Notes: a model not told the origin generated them from the sequence alone. DNA of 64,000 bases from Calliopum simillimum (GCA_951812925.1 OX638368.1:123961309-124025308), one strand, 5' to 3'; shown: positions 31,166 through 43,280, counted from the stretch's first letter. A program made the numbers and translations.

Positions 31166-31620
31166 CCGGATAACACTTTTCGTTTTTGATGACCCCATTT
31201 TTTAAATGTGGATTATGTCCGAAAAACTTCCGGAAAAAAAACGGACATAATTCTCACAACGATGTTTCCTAACGCTCTATTTTGTTATTGACAACACCTA
31301 CTCCTAGTTTGCTAGTCACAGTGATTTTATATAAGTGTATTGGTAAGTGGGCGGCCTGAAACCGCAGCTCAAGATTTAAAACTCTCAAAAATCCACCACC
31401 AGCTTCACGGCGTCCTTCGACTGCGGATCAGTCTGTAATATCAGTCTGTAATATCCAAAATCTTAATTAAATTTGTCGGACATAACCCCCATTGGGTGTC
31501 AGATGATATGATGGGATTTTGCGGGGAAATTTAAGGTTTTCTCGAAAACACTTCATTCAAGGTCAGCTCGAAACTAGCTCGAAATTCCTGCGTTAAAATA
31601 TTTCATCGCTAACTCTTCCA
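31166..31620. mobile_element. Foldback-like element, 'ATGGCGGTA' family, copy 3 (partial)
   Basis: It directly follows copy 2, joined by GGGTTTTCCGGATAACACTT. The core at about 31290-31410 contains TAAGTGGGCGGCCTGAAACC and AAAACTCTCAAAAATCCACC. A degenerate right side includes TCGGACATAACCCCCATT and TGTCAGATGATATGATG, the latter matching the outer end of copy 1. Confidence 0.7.
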
Positions 31621-31804
31621 GCGGATTCGTCTGACTAAAGAAAATAATTTAAGCTATGCAAAACACATTTTCCGCTTTTCCGGAAAATGGAAAATTTCCC
31701 AGACAGCTCGAAATTATTGTTGAAAAGCTCGAAAATAGCTCGAAATTCCCAACCAAAAAACATCGAAATTCGAAACACCTTTATGGCTCACTTTATTGAC
31801 CTTC

Positions 31805-32376
31805 ATATGAGGAGTGATTTTTCAAAAGGGCGTAAAACCACTTCCAACCTCGAACAAACCTAAGGATGCTATCGCCATTACCATGCTAAAATGCATCCTC
31901 TAGTCCAAAATTCATCACAAAAAGTGCATTTTTCTAAGATAAAATCGTGATCAAAAGTCGCATTTCAGAACAAAAGAGCTTATTTTCATAAAATTTCATA
32001 GAAATTTTTAGGGTTTGATACAAAAAGACGTATTTTGAATAGTGGCCAAAAAAACTTTTAGTATTTTTTATATGCCCCAGGCTATATAGGTGCTTACATA
32101 CCATGCCTATAGACATCAAAATAAACTTCCAAATGGTGAAATAAGAGTGATTTTGAAACAAAAGGGCTTATTTCCAAATGTTTTTTACTTTTTGCAACTG
32201 CTGCAAATAGGTTTCAACAAAAATGTTAGGGGATTAGAATCTTTGGTCAACTCACTATAATACAGGAGACATTAAAAAAAAATATGTTATTGTAAGCAGC
32301 CCATAAAAGTTTTTTCTCATTACTGAAAATTTATTTAACATGGTTTTACGCCCCTTTGAAAAATAACTCCTCATAT
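31805..32376. mobile_element. Inverted-repeat element of 572 bp
   Basis: A 36-bp left arm (ATATGAGGAGTGATTTTTCA..., 31805-31840) and right arm (TGGTTTTACGCCCCTTTGAA..., 32341-32376) are inverted copies with about two mismatches. The interior has no coding capacity. Confidence 0.7.
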
Positions 32377-34307
32377 ATCATAGAAAAACATATTTTTAAT
32401 TTTCGAAATTCTTACAATTGTTCTGAAAAAGCCAAAAATGTAGTATTTAATATTTATAAATGGCTACTCAGCTACAGCGCGTACTCAGAATGACGTCATA
32501 AAAAAAATTTTTTTTGAAGCATACTTTTATTATATTCAACCACAGGGTCACGCAATATCCAAAAAAATTAAAATTCGCTCCACACTATGTAGTATGTATG
32601 TATGAAAAAAGGATTATTGAAGATTTCCAAGACTGTTGACGTATAAAATTTTTAAGGAGCTTTAAGTTGAGTCAATGATTGAAAGAATTGCCAGTGGTAA
32701 CAGTGCTTGAAGTATTTATCATTTATTTAATTATAATCATTATTTGCTGGATATACATTTCCAGCAACCAGAACAAATGCATTGCAAATCGTATTGAAAG
32801 TAATAAATCCCGAAAATGGAGCATAAGCATCTGATACATAAAACACTTCTGTAGCAAATGCACATTCATCTCTTGTTTATTTGCAAAATTTATGGATCTT
32901 CAATTTTCAACAACAACAATACAACGGTCGTTCGTAGTTTGTATAAAAGAAATTTTTGCTGTTGCCAAAATATCAAACGACAATAAAATATTGCAACAAA
33001 ATTGCATTCCAAAGATGTTGGCTCTGATGTCTTAAGCTATTTGCTGGTGCTGCTGTCCTTCGGTCCATTCTATCGTTCATTTGCTTCCATCTATCGTTCG
33101 TGACTATTCTCTACGTTCATTGATGTTGTTCTCCATTGGTGGGCGACTACAAAAGAGTTGGTCGTTGGCGACATAATTCCATTTAGTGCAATTTGTTATT
33201 CATCCTTTGCACAAACCAGGGGAAGTTGGTAGGAATTTCAATTTGGCTAAAGATTTGCTAACGAAATATACACATATATTGTGTAAAATAAATGAGGCGG
33301 CAACGTCACGCCTACAACAAAATCAATGGGTGAACAACAGAGGCTTTAGCGATTTTTTGATTAAGGATTTTTTGTAAAAATTAGATTATATGTTAAATAT
33401 TTTGAGAAACTTTTTTTGCTATTTTTCTGACTTTATAAATTTGCTGACCTACAAATGATGATAGATAAATGAGCCCCCTATGACCTTTTCACCTTGATCT
33501 AACTAGTTTTAGTTTAAAAATTGCATTAAATTGTTCTGTTCAATCCAAACTTTTTGTTTTGAACTTTTCCTAAAGAACTATCCCATACATACTTTGTTCT
33601 AAAAAAAGTAATTAATCCAACACTGTATGATTTTAATAAAACAATCCGCTGACATACCCACAATAAAAGTAAAACTGCTATGGAGCACATGTAGGGGTTG
33701 TCTTTCATTGAAACTTGCTGCACGTTTATCGCAAAGCTGCGTTGTAAAACAAAAAATTTCGCGCATCTTTCGCTTTAATCGGTTGTCATCAATGGATCAT
33801 CATAAATTTTTTACGACCATAGATGTGTAGTCATTCGACAACAGCGGTGAAAAAGTAATGGCAGAAAATCTAACAAATTCTTGCTATCGTAAAAATGTAA
33901 GCGTCAATGTTATAAATTACATTTCAATGTTGGTGTTCAACTTTGTAAGTATACTTAGATTATGACTTAAGCATTTGTTATGAATAAAGATACGTCAAGA
34001 ATTCTAGTTTTGGAGAAAATAAAATTCATAAATATATGGGTGGACATATTCTTTGTTTCCGAAAAATCGTATTATCAAGAAATGAATACTCGCGAAAAAA
34101 TTTGGTTGAGTACCGCAGCAACGTGAAATCGATGGATCGAATGATGCGAGTGAAAACTTGAAAAAGTTCACATATGCCTCTATAATGAATCCCGTTATGA
34201 CATATGGTCAGCAATAAAAACAAGAAAATGGAACAAAACTCTGGCAACTCTAATTTCAATGTTGCATTCATTTGTTGTTATCTCGTCTATGAAAAAATAT
34301 TAATTTA
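32377..34307. other. No gene seen
   Basis: Less AT-biased DNA at 32880-33320 could be host regulatory or intronic sequence, but I see no exon with splice sites and a domain. Frames at 33186-33377, 33526-33723, 33627-33830 and 34026-34271 are short and unrecognised. Confidence 0.35.
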
Positions 34308-34776
34308 GTTGGATTATCTCAAAAAACTCTTTCAGCCTGCATTTATAGTTTTAACTGTCTGGGTTAAATTTAGTTTGATTATCTTGAAAAACGCTTTCAG
34401 AAAAGCGTTTTGAAGCTTTTGTTTATATGCGGGGTACCACTCCCTCTAGTTCGAATTTGCCCAGCTTTTGCTCAACGCTTGCGCTAATAATTCGTAGTAT
34501 TTAGGTGTATTTTGGTTGCATTGTAGGCGTATCCGTTGACCGATTTCAGTCATTTTCAATCTCACGAGCTAACTTTGACGACAAAGGCAGTGTACTAAAT
34601 TTGATTGTGTTATCTTGCTTAGTTTTCCCAAAAAATGTATTTCCACGCACACCCAGCCAGCCAGACATGGCTACATCGACTCAGAATATGACGCTGATCA
34701 AGATTATATGTACTTTTCTATACCTGCCACACCTCCTTCTCTGCATTACAAACAGAAGGACAAAGTGAATATACCC
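34308..34776 (-). repeat. DINE-1-like interspersed repeat, copy 1
   Basis: On the minus strand it starts GGGTATATTCACTTTGTCC near 34776. It continues with TGTAATGCAGAGAAGGAG, GTGTGGCAGGTATAG, TCTTGATCAGCGTCA and AAATCGGTCAACGGATACG, then enters the internal repeated block. The same order is seen at 47.06, 48.24 and 56.2 kb. The start and layout resemble Drosophila DINE-1/Helentron-type repeats; that family assignment is by resemblance only. Two overlapping frames at 34505-34956 read through it. Confidence 0.7.
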
Positions 34777-35525
34777 TGGATGAATTGCATAAAAACTTGC
34801 ATTTTTGACCCTTTGCAATTACATGCAATGAATTTTGGATTACAAAGACCAGCAACGCGCAAGCAAATCTTTTCTCTAAACACCGCAAACGCTTTGTTTT
34901 GCATTTTTATGTGTGTTTTCTGTCGCTTTAGAACAAGAAAATTAAAGGATATGTAATATAGCGATCAATAGATACTTCTACATCACTTAATTTATTTCAC
35001 ATTCTCATTCTTTGCTCAAAGCACATTTTTGCTTGAAGCGCGCACTGTAATCCTTAAACGCAAATTGATCTTCGTCACGCTTTGCTTTAAGCGCAAACTT
35101 TGTTCAAAGTGCGCACTCTGATAGCGACCTTATCCGATAAATCAAGGAATTATCAACGCCACTTATGCACTTAGTTTTGACACGTAGGTACTTGGACACA
35201 TTGGGTCAAAAACCTTACAAATATCCAGAGCAACAACTATGTTTTCTCCAAGTAGGTGGGGAGTGCATTGGTTTAACTTCTCTCTAAAGAAGGTTCTAAG
35301 TAGGAAAATCATGTGCGTTCACTAAGGCCCGGATTCACAGTCATTAGTTAAACAAAATGGTGGCAAGAGCTTAACTAATATTTCATATTCACTGTGTTTT
35401 GGTTAACTAAAACAATGAACAAGAGAAAAATATGACAGAAATGCAAAATTTGTGGATTCTGTAAAAATATACTATGATTTTGCTTCCAGAAAGATCTTTT
35501 ACCGACACAGAGCGAAGAAAAAACC
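34777..35525. other. No gene seen
   Basis: Loosely repeated AAAGCGCAAACTTTG/AAAGCGCGCACT words occur at 35025-35115. Nothing else could be supported. Confidence 0.35.
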
Positions 35526-35722
35526 ACGTTTGTGAGTGTTTTAACTACGTTTCTACGTTGCTGATTTGAATTTAACAACGCTCCAAGCTCATATTTGTAT
35601 GGTGCGTTGCTAAATCACTCACGAACGTGGTTGAAACTTATTCAACAACGCTGGTCGCCAAGCGTTGTTAAATCCAAATCAGCAATGAAACGTAGTTAAA
35701 ACACTTACGAAACGTAGTTAAA
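35526..35722. mobile_element. Short hairpin element
   Basis: 35526-35585 (TTTGTGAGTGTTTTAACTAC... through AATTTAACAACGCT) and 35657-35722 (AGCGTTGTTAAATCCAAATC... through GTAGTTAAAACACTTACG) are inverted copies at roughly 90%, with about 70 bp between them. The phrase CGTAGTTAAA is repeated again just outside the right arm. Confidence 0.6.
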
Positions 35723-37205
35723 TTCAAATCAGCTCATTTCAGAACAAATAGACTTTCAGTCAACTTCACAATAATAATGTCCATGGCTAAGTTGCTAACG
35801 TCCGCATCTATCACACGACAGGTTTCAATCAAATCTCCTCAATATCAATCAGAACTTGTTGCCGACGATCAATATTTGAAATATCTGTCGCTTTTGATAA
35901 CAGGCTCAAAATTTTCAACATCTAAGCACATTCTTAGAATTGTGGATTATATTTATTCAGCATCAACTGTAGCTTAAGTAATGGCAACCCAATCAAATTT
36001 GGGGGTTCAGCTAATAGTTTAATAATGACTGAAAATAAAATGTTCTTCGTTAACCCCTTGTCATAAGTTAACTTATAACCCTAATTCCGGGTCTAAGACT
36101 TTCAAGTAGCTCGTCAGTAATAAATTACATGCCCTCTACATAACTTTGGTGATTGCAGAGCATAGCGTAGTGAGCAGGTAGTCATTAGGGTTATTAGCCA
36201 TCAAACATGACGGAAATTTAGGTTTAGATTTAAGTTTAGCAAATTGAAGAGATAACGTAATGAGGCAAACTTTCATCGCAATTCCGACATTGAGAACTTC
36301 AAAATATTGAGGTTTGCAACATTCAAAAGTAAACAGACGACATAAGCAATGGTTTAAGGCGTTGCGTGCAATAACGCCCTAAGTCCAAGAATGGCATTTC
36401 TAGATAATTCAATTTAAAGTTTCTAAATGCTGTACAAAGAGCAAACCATCATTTAAACCTTGAAAAACAAATTTATACAATTCACACTAACAAAATGAGT
36501 AAATGATTGCCGCTAACACATGTTGCTTATGCATATTGACAGAATTATCGAAGAGGGAAAATTTAAATGATAGTCCGTTAATGCATAAATCCATTTGACT
36601 ATCACTGGAGTAAGTTTAACATTTTGTTTGGGAAACCGGAGAAACTGCTCCGATTTTAATGATTTTTTTTTTTTTTAAATGAGGGAAATGAAAAACACTT
36701 TAACCTCAACCATTTACAAATGTGCGCTTTTCCTTTTTTCTTTAAAATTTTAATTTTACAAAATGCATGCATACATTTACATCTTAATTTGAACTTGGTT
36801 AAAATTTTTATTGTTTCTCAAGACCAACGTGCCTGACGAAAAAAATGTATAAAAAATGCTTAGTATCCAAGGAATCCGTGTGAATTTTTTTAGATTTTTT
36901 TTCTTAACCAATTTTTGAAAAATTATAAAATGTTCCAAACAATTCTGACAACTCTAAGCATATTTTACCTTTTACACTTTATTCGTAAGGCATCTTGGTT
37001 TGGAGTAAAACCGTTTTTCCGACCGCAAACTAATTTATGTAACAAAGCCCCAAGTCGCACTACGACCTTCTTACACGCAACTCTTCAAACTGTAATATAC
37101 ATATTGCTCTACCACCTTTTGTGATTGGAATTGGAAGTTGAAATTAAGTAAACATATATTTGGGGACTCGAACTTTTCAAAAAAGTGATGGGCACAAAAA
37201 CGCCC
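35723..37205. other. No gene seen
   Basis: Contains isolated AATAACGCCCTAAGTC (about 36369), which recurs within the next hairpin. Frames at 35777-35977 and 36915-37124 carry no motif. Confidence 0.35.
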
Positions 37206-37212
37206 TAAGTCG

Positions 37213-37337
37213 TTGGCAAGCATTTTCTATACTCCCAGAAAGCAATCAGCCATCAACGTACGTCGAGATCAAATGAGACGCTGCGAACAATAACGCCCTA
37301 AATCGACTTTCTGGGAACATAGGAAATGCTTGCCAAA
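37213..37337. repeat. Short inverted repeat with AACGCCCTAA motifs
   Basis: TTGGCAAGCATTTTCTATAC (37213-37232) and following CCCAGAAAG pair with CTTTCTGGGAACATAGGAAA and TGCTTGCCAA at 37307-37336. AAAACGCCCTAAGTCG lies just outside the left arm and AATAACGCCCTAAATCG inside the right, so the motif is repeated near both arms. Confidence 0.55.
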
Positions 37338-37339
37338 GA

Positions 37340-39060
37340 TTAATCTTTTTCAAGTGGAATAGCGAAGATTTCATCATTGAGAGAGCTAGAATTGAAAAAG
37401 CAAACTTATTAATGAATGACACATTGTGAATGCTAAGCACTTCCTCGATTTTGCTCATGAACGCGATCATGCAGTTAAGTATTGGTTTGATAGCAGTGCG
37501 TATAATCTTCTTTTTAAGTGTTCATTGAGTTGTAAAAGTAAAGAAAATTGTTGCAAAGTTGTTAATAAAAGTCAATAAAAATAAAAACATTTCGAAGAGA
37601 TTGAAATTATCTGTGCATTTGATTTAACCACATTCCAGTGGTTTAACACTTAAAAGTCGTTGACGATTATTTGACGACAATATAAAAAGAATAATGAACA
37701 AAATCTTAAATATACTTTCAAGGTCAAAAACATTGTCTTCTATTGTTGTTATTTTTTTTTATTGATTTTCTTTTTAATTATAAAAAAGCATATTTTTTTC
37801 TTTAATAAAATTTCAACTTCAATGCATTTGCGTTCGCTTCGTTAGTTTCTGATATTTTCTATATTAAAATTTTTTATCACACCCACAGTACATCATTTTG
37901 GAATTTTTACACTACATATATCCTTAAAGGCGTCAGAGAATGCTGTCACGAAATTCCACCCACACATCCTTTTCTTGTATCACAGAGTATTTTGGTCTTT
38001 TATTTCTTAAAAATAGTATTTGACTTTTTTTCTACTTTTTCGCCTTTTTCATTAGAATTTCGTCTTCTTCTACAGAATATATGACTTTGCGAGTGTGATG
38101 AAATGAGTGAAAGAATGCATCTTTACAAGAAAAAAAGGAGAGAAATAAATTTCAACATGAGCAAACACCTGCTAGAATGATACGCGAATGAAGATGTTGA
38201 TGACTACAACGCGTGATGAAGTGTCTGCCAACTCGCAACCTTACGTGCTCGTATACTACAGACAAATGTCAGACACAAATTGATTGGTGGAAAGGAGTGG
38301 TGTTTGTATACACTGCATACGGGGTATATTCAATTTGTCCTTTGTCTTTTGTACCGGAGAAAAGAAGGCGTGGCAGATATAGAAAAGTAAATATAATCTT
38401 AAAGACTTAAAGCTATTCTAGTGATATTGCTGTTTGATGTCACCAACAATCATAATAATACTACGCAATATGTTGTACAAAAAATATAAACCACAACGAC
38501 GAAAAGATTAAAAGAAAACAATGGCCGCCAAAACGGGAAAACAATGTCCTCTCAAGTAACCACATTTTAAAGGCGATGACATTGTCATCGTCATTCTTGC
38601 AGCAAATGTCATGTTCATATTTTCAAAACTGACCAACCAACTGTGACTGCTACTTACAATATCCCCGGTGCCGCTGTTGCTCGTATCTCAAAGGATTGAA
38701 TTTTTGAGCTTAATGGTTTCTCCTCGAATGTAAATTATGAAACATTCGAAAAATTACAAAATTAAAATCATCAAATTTTAACATAACCGCGGCAAAACGT
38801 TGGCGGCCTGAGGAGAAGCATGCAAGCCGCGGTGCAATGGCTCGATTTAAGTCAGCCATGTAAGCGCGCGCGTATGTGGTTGCATCATCATCATCACTGG
38901 CTTTGGTATATAAAAATGTGTATTGAAATTGGAACTTTTCGTTTGGGGCAATGCTTTAACCTCTTAAGGCAAAGATTTTATAAGTGTTACCTTTAATTTT
39001 AAGCCACAAAATCTCATGAAAATGGAAAGTTGAAAAATCGAGATTGTCGTAATCAACAAA
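37340..39060. other. No gene seen; small DINE-like fragment
   Basis: 38320-38402 contains GGGTATATTCAATTTGTCC and AGAAGGCGTGGCAGATATAG, a short 5' fragment of the DINE-like family seen at 47 kb. A GC-richer patch at 38780-38880 contains a GCGCGCGC-like run; no exon could be recognised in it. Confidence 0.5.
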
Positions 39061-40361
39061 TAAGGACTGCCCCAGAAAAATTTGACCCTTTTATTCCTTA
39101 AGATTATGATTTACTTGATGATCGTGCAGGTCGAAATATGGGTGCTATATTTTCTATATAACATGACGATTAAAAAAATATATAACACTTGGCAAACAAA
39201 CTTCAGACGATAAAGATATCTAGCAATCAAGAAAAAAAGAGCAAACTCATTTTGTACGCTTACCTGCAAAAACGAGAAATAAAATATTCAGCCATAGCTA
39301 AAAAACAGGTGCATCAAAAATCACTGTCCAAAGGGTTATTTCGAATTATAGAAAGGGTCAACTTATTACGCGGAAAAAGAATTTAGGTAGAAAAGCCAGT
39401 ATGGACCCACAATTGGTGAAAAAAGTGAAGCGCCTTTTTAATCAGAATCCCAATACTTCAGAACGAGATATGGCTGCCAGTGCAGGAACCTCAAAGTTTT
39501 CTATAAGCAGACTAAAGAAAAAACTTAAGCTAAGAACCTACAGAGCTCAAAAAGTACCAAACCGTTCCGATGAAAAGCAGTTAGAGGCTCAAAAGCGAGC
39601 TCGAAAGTTATATGTCGGTTACCTGACTTAATTTGACTGCTGCATAATGGACGATGAAACATACGTTAAGGCAGATTTTAAACATCTAACAAGACACGAA
39701 TTTTACACCTGTTCGGAGGAGGGGCAGATACAGAGCAAATTTAAAGAGAAGAAAATTACAAAATTTCCCAAGCAGTATATGGTTTGGCAGGCCATATGCA
39801 CCTGCGGTCTGAGGAGCATTTTTTTTTTTGTAACACTGGGCACAATTAACTCAAAAATTTATATTGATGAATGCTCTGAAAAACGTTTTTTGGCATTTGT
39901 TCGTGAGCACGGAGATACTGTAATGTTCTGGCTTGATTTAGCAACCTCTCACTACTCTAGAGCCACCATAACATGGTACAAAAGCAATAATGTAAATTTT
40001 GTTCCCAAAAATGCGAATCCACCTAACTGCCCACAGCTTCGACCTATTGAGAGATATTGGGCTCTAATGAAATCAGAACTTCGGAAGAGTAAAAGTTCTG
40101 CAAAAAATTAAAAGATTTCAAAAATAAGTGGCGAAGGTCGTACGGTACTGTCGACGAAACAACTGTACAATACTTAATGAAGGGTCTTAAGAAAAAAGTA
40201 AAATATTTTTATATAAAATAAATATTTGTTAATAGTGTAAGGTTATTAATGTTTGTTATACTACTCACTAATAAATAAAAAAACAAAATTTAAAAAAAAT
40301 TCATTACGTATTTTTTTGTTAATGAAAAACAAAGGGACAAATTTTTCCGGGGCAGTCCTTA
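39061..40361 (+). mobile_element. DD37E-type mariner element, copy 2 (nearly complete)
   Basis: TA at 39061-39062 and 40360-40361 flanks a 1297-bp element. The left end is AGGACTGCCCCAGAAAAATT. The right end is its inverted counterpart, AGGACTGCCCCGGAAAAATT on the opposite strand. The full transposase region lies between. Length, TA target and GGGGCAGTCC-type ends fit Tc1/mariner elements. A related decayed copy lies in opposite orientation at 10206-11399. Confidence 0.92.
39189..40219 (+). pseudogene. mariner DD37E transposase, broken by three lesions
   Basis: Three open pieces cover the whole protein. 39189-39386 carries the first part of the HTH region. 39401-39631 carries the second HTH (A-S-A-G-T-S-K-F-S-I-S-R-L). 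39647-40111 carries the catalytic core, with Asp in M-D-D-E-T-Y-V (39653), Asp in F-W-L-D-L-A-T-S-H-Y (39935) and Glu in L-R-P-I-E-R-Y-W (40049). I count 37 residues between the second Asp and the Glu, hence DD37E. Lesions: a one-base loss in an A run near 39300, an in-frame TAA at 39629-39631 where copy 1 has a Lys codon, and a one-base loss in the A run near 40107 that shifts the C-terminus. All three catalytic residues remain, so inactivation looks recent. Confidence 0.88.
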
Positions 40362-40528
40362 TGTACATTAGGCATGATTTAGAACTATTTCATGTATTGT
40401 TCTAATTATACAATAAAAGGTGTTAGCTACTTGCTATGTTATAATTTAATTTCTTTTTGATTATATAATAAGTAATAAAGTGTTTGCTCCCAACACAATG
40501 AAATTTTCATGAGATGATATTATCTCTA

Positions 40529-41668
40529 TTTTTTTTTTTTTTTTTTAAACTTACAACTAACTTAAAACTAAAAACTTGAATCTAATAAAACTACCCTCTA
40601 TGGGTGTTGGGACTTGTAAGCCTATAAAATTCTGGTAAAAGTGGTGCAGTGAAGTCGATATCAACGTTTATGTTTTCATTTATAAAACCAATTGGTGACA
40701 AGTAGTAATTTGTGGACCAATTTGAATTATTATGTGAATTATAAATTTCTTTTATAAGCAAATTATCATGGAAAGGTAGTTTCCCTATGAATTTTTTCAA
40801 TAAAGATAGAGCATATTTACACAAAGGATTTACAAATGCTTTAGAGTATATGTAATTATTGGAGAAACGTTTGGTATAAGATTCATATTCTCTATCAACA
40901 CATAATCTCAAAATTTTTCTCTCAATTATTTCTAGTTCTTTAGCGACAGAAGGTGAAATTGTGAACCAAATTGGAAGCGCATATAAAAGGACTGGACGAA
41001 TACATACTTTATAGATTAAAATTTTAGTCTTTGAGTTCAAATATTTGCTATTTAACAAATTTGAAAACATCGATTTGATTCTATATGCCTTTTTTAAAAT
41101 TAATCTTGAATGTTCGTTAAACTTGACTAATTTGTTAAAATGTATTCCTAAATACTTAATACTATTTTTGAAAGGAATATTAGAATCGTTTAAAATCAAG
41201 CTGAGATTTTTACTCTCTGGCACCACAAATCTTTTACATTTCCCAGATGCATTCCTTAAACAAATTTCCTCAGATTTCGAAGTGTTAATTTTAATTCCCC
41301 AATCTTTATAAAATTTATCAACAGCCAAAAGGTGTGTTTTGAGTGTGTTAACGGCAGCAAGAGGAGATTCGTGATGTGCATATAAAAGTCGTCTGCATAT
41401 AAAATACTTTGCGATCTATTAACTACATGTGGAAAGTCATGTATAAATAAATTATATAAATGTGGGGCAAGAACTGAACCTTGTGGAACACCTTTTTTAA
41501 TATCACCAAAGTTTGATAGAGAGTTGTTAATTTGAATGCAAAATTTACGGTCAGAAAAAAAATTGCAAAAAATTTTTATTAAAAATGGATCTAGACCTAT
41601 ATTTGTCATTTTATACAAAATTCCATCATGATAGGCTTTGTCAAATGCTTTTTCTATGAAAACATTTG
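40529..41668 (-). mobile_element. Jockey-like LINE, 5'-truncated, with poly(A) tail
   Basis: On the minus strand an RT coding region runs into a short 3' UTR and an 18-base poly(A) tail (the T run at 40529-40546). The 5' end is truncated near 41668, within the RT fingers. No clear target duplication was found. It is a different family from the LINE at 1.96 kb: poly(A) tail and different RT. Confidence 0.85.
40591..41660 (-). pseudogene. Reverse transcriptase fragment of the jockey-like LINE
   Basis: The upstream piece (41256-41660) encodes E-K-A-F-D-K-A-Y-H-D-G, K-K-G-V-P-Q-G-S-V-L-A-P-H-L-Y-N and the catalytic L-Y-A-D-D-F-Y. The downstream piece (40591-41328) encodes K-I-N-T-S-K-S-E, K-Y-L-G-I-H-F and the thumb/C-terminal region (L-Y-A-L-P-I-W). 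The two are in different frames; homologous sequence changes frame at about 41360-41375, one base out. The G-V-P-Q-G-S-V-L-(A/S)-P and Y-A-D-D motifs place it with jockey-type LINE RTs. Confidence 0.85.
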
Positions 41669-41899
41669 AAAATTAACTTTTCCCAAACTTAAAAATTGAA
41701 AAGGTTATGAAATTGTTGGTTGGGATATTGCGTTGAGTTTATTTGTATGGGATAAAGTCAATAAAAGAGCTTAAACGTGTCCAAATTGTGATTTTATTAT
41801 AATATTAACATATTTTAAACAAATTTTAACTCCTTGATGAGACCATATCTTCTTTCTGAACCACATACAGCAGCAGCAGCTTCACTAACAATTTGATTT

Positions 41900-42870
41900 G
41901 AGTATGACCTTTTATTCCCTGGCCCATTTAGAATATGTAAAAATTATAAATCTCCATAGATCCGCGCTCCTCCACATTGTGTACTATAGCAAGTATATTT
42001 ATGAATTTCATATGAAAAACATAAAAATTATTCTGACAGAAAATAATAGTTGCGCTGATTTTTCAATCAACAAAGAAATGGTTTTCTAAAATGTTTTGTC
42101 AAAATACATATATGTATGACCCATGAACACTTCTCTATATACTAACCCGAAAATAAACAACTGTGAGCTTAGTTATTGCGAGTTGAAAGTTGTATGTTTT
42201 ATTCAAACTTTTAGAGGCAAAAAAAGGGGCTTAAAGCCGGTTTATTTGCAAGAAGGAATTGTTTTGATTCACTTCTTCACCTTATCCCACTCACAAGAAG
42301 CTAACAAACAAAACCTCATAAAAAATTTTCAGTGCCAACATTTGGAGGTTGATTTAATATTCATAATTTAAAAATACCAAGAAAAAAGGCGCTTAAGCTC
42401 GATTTATTCACAATAAAAAATTGTTCCGATTAAATTTTCTTATTTTCCAACTCTGGACAAATTAACGAAAACATTTTAATTTCCAAGACTTCGAGGTAAC
42501 TATAATATAGGTAATTTAAACATGCCTCGAAAAAAGGGGCTTAAGCACAGTTTATTCGCAAGAAGGAAGAGTATGGATTTTATTTTTATATTTTCCAACT
42601 CAGGAGAAGTGGACGAACAAAACCTCATCAAAAAAACTTCAGTGTTCTAACTTTGAGTTTTTCCCTATATTCCCAGGATGTGTTTAAGGTTTGATTTACC
42701 TGTGGCAGTACTAAAACTCAAAATTTTGAAAAAATATTTATACACCTCTAAATGGTGATTGACAGAGCACCTTTTCCGCACTGAGCCGTTTAGAATATGT
42801 AAAAATAAAAAATATCCATAGAGCAACGCTCCACCCTATTATGCACTCTTTTCGTAAGATGTCTTGTTTT
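41900..42870 (+). repeat. Tandem repeat (about 150-160 bp) between similar flanks
   Basis: Units begin near 42220, 42382 and 42532 with AAAAAAGGGGCTTAAG and GTTTATT(C/T)GCAAGAAGGAA or variants, and share TTCCAACTC and AACAAAACCTCAT. Flanks at about 41925-41980 and 42785-42840 share CATTTAGAATATGTAAAAAT and CCATAGA..CGCTCC. No coding capacity. Confidence 0.65.
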
Positions 42871-42899
42871 ACAATACAACTGGAAAAAAAAATGCACCA

Positions 42900-43130
42900 A
42901 TATCGATTACCCCAATTTCTTCTGGGATATAGTTCCTAGACATGCGAAGAGTGCCCAAATATATTTTATAATTGAAATAGGGATTTTAAACAATATATGA
43001 AAAATTTCGGTCAAAAAAAAAAAAAATTTATTCCCTGGTCTAAGTTAAATATTTTAGAAAAAAAAAAATTTTCCAAAATCCTAACCACTACTTGCTATAA
43101 AAAATCATTTTTCTTGAAAGCCTATTTTAC
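42900..43130 (+). repeat. Dispersed repeat, copy a
   Basis: Shares the order GAGTGCCCA, ATTGAAAT(A/T)GGGATTTT, ATGAAAAATTT(C/T)GGTC, TTTATTCCCTG and TTGCTGTAAAA-like words with 46840-47056. The second copy is interrupted or ended by a DINE-like repeat. Confidence 0.6.
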
Positions 43131-43280
43131 GTATTTACGTTTAAATTCTTAGGTGGGTTAGTCTAGAAATTTTTGGTCACCTTCCAATTTCATAGAAATA
43201 GAAGTTGCAGAAAGCCCTTCTTTCAGACCTATGAAGCAGTTCGAAGAAAAGATGTACTTTTATTTTTTTTTATGGCACCA

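Noticed and set aside
38780..38890. CpG-rich patch as a promoter or exon
   Set aside because: No open frame, TATA/Inr combination or repeat partner was visible.
40529..41690. Target-site duplication for the jockey-like LINE
   Set aside because: I compared sequence left of the T run with that beyond 41668 and found no convincing direct repeat.
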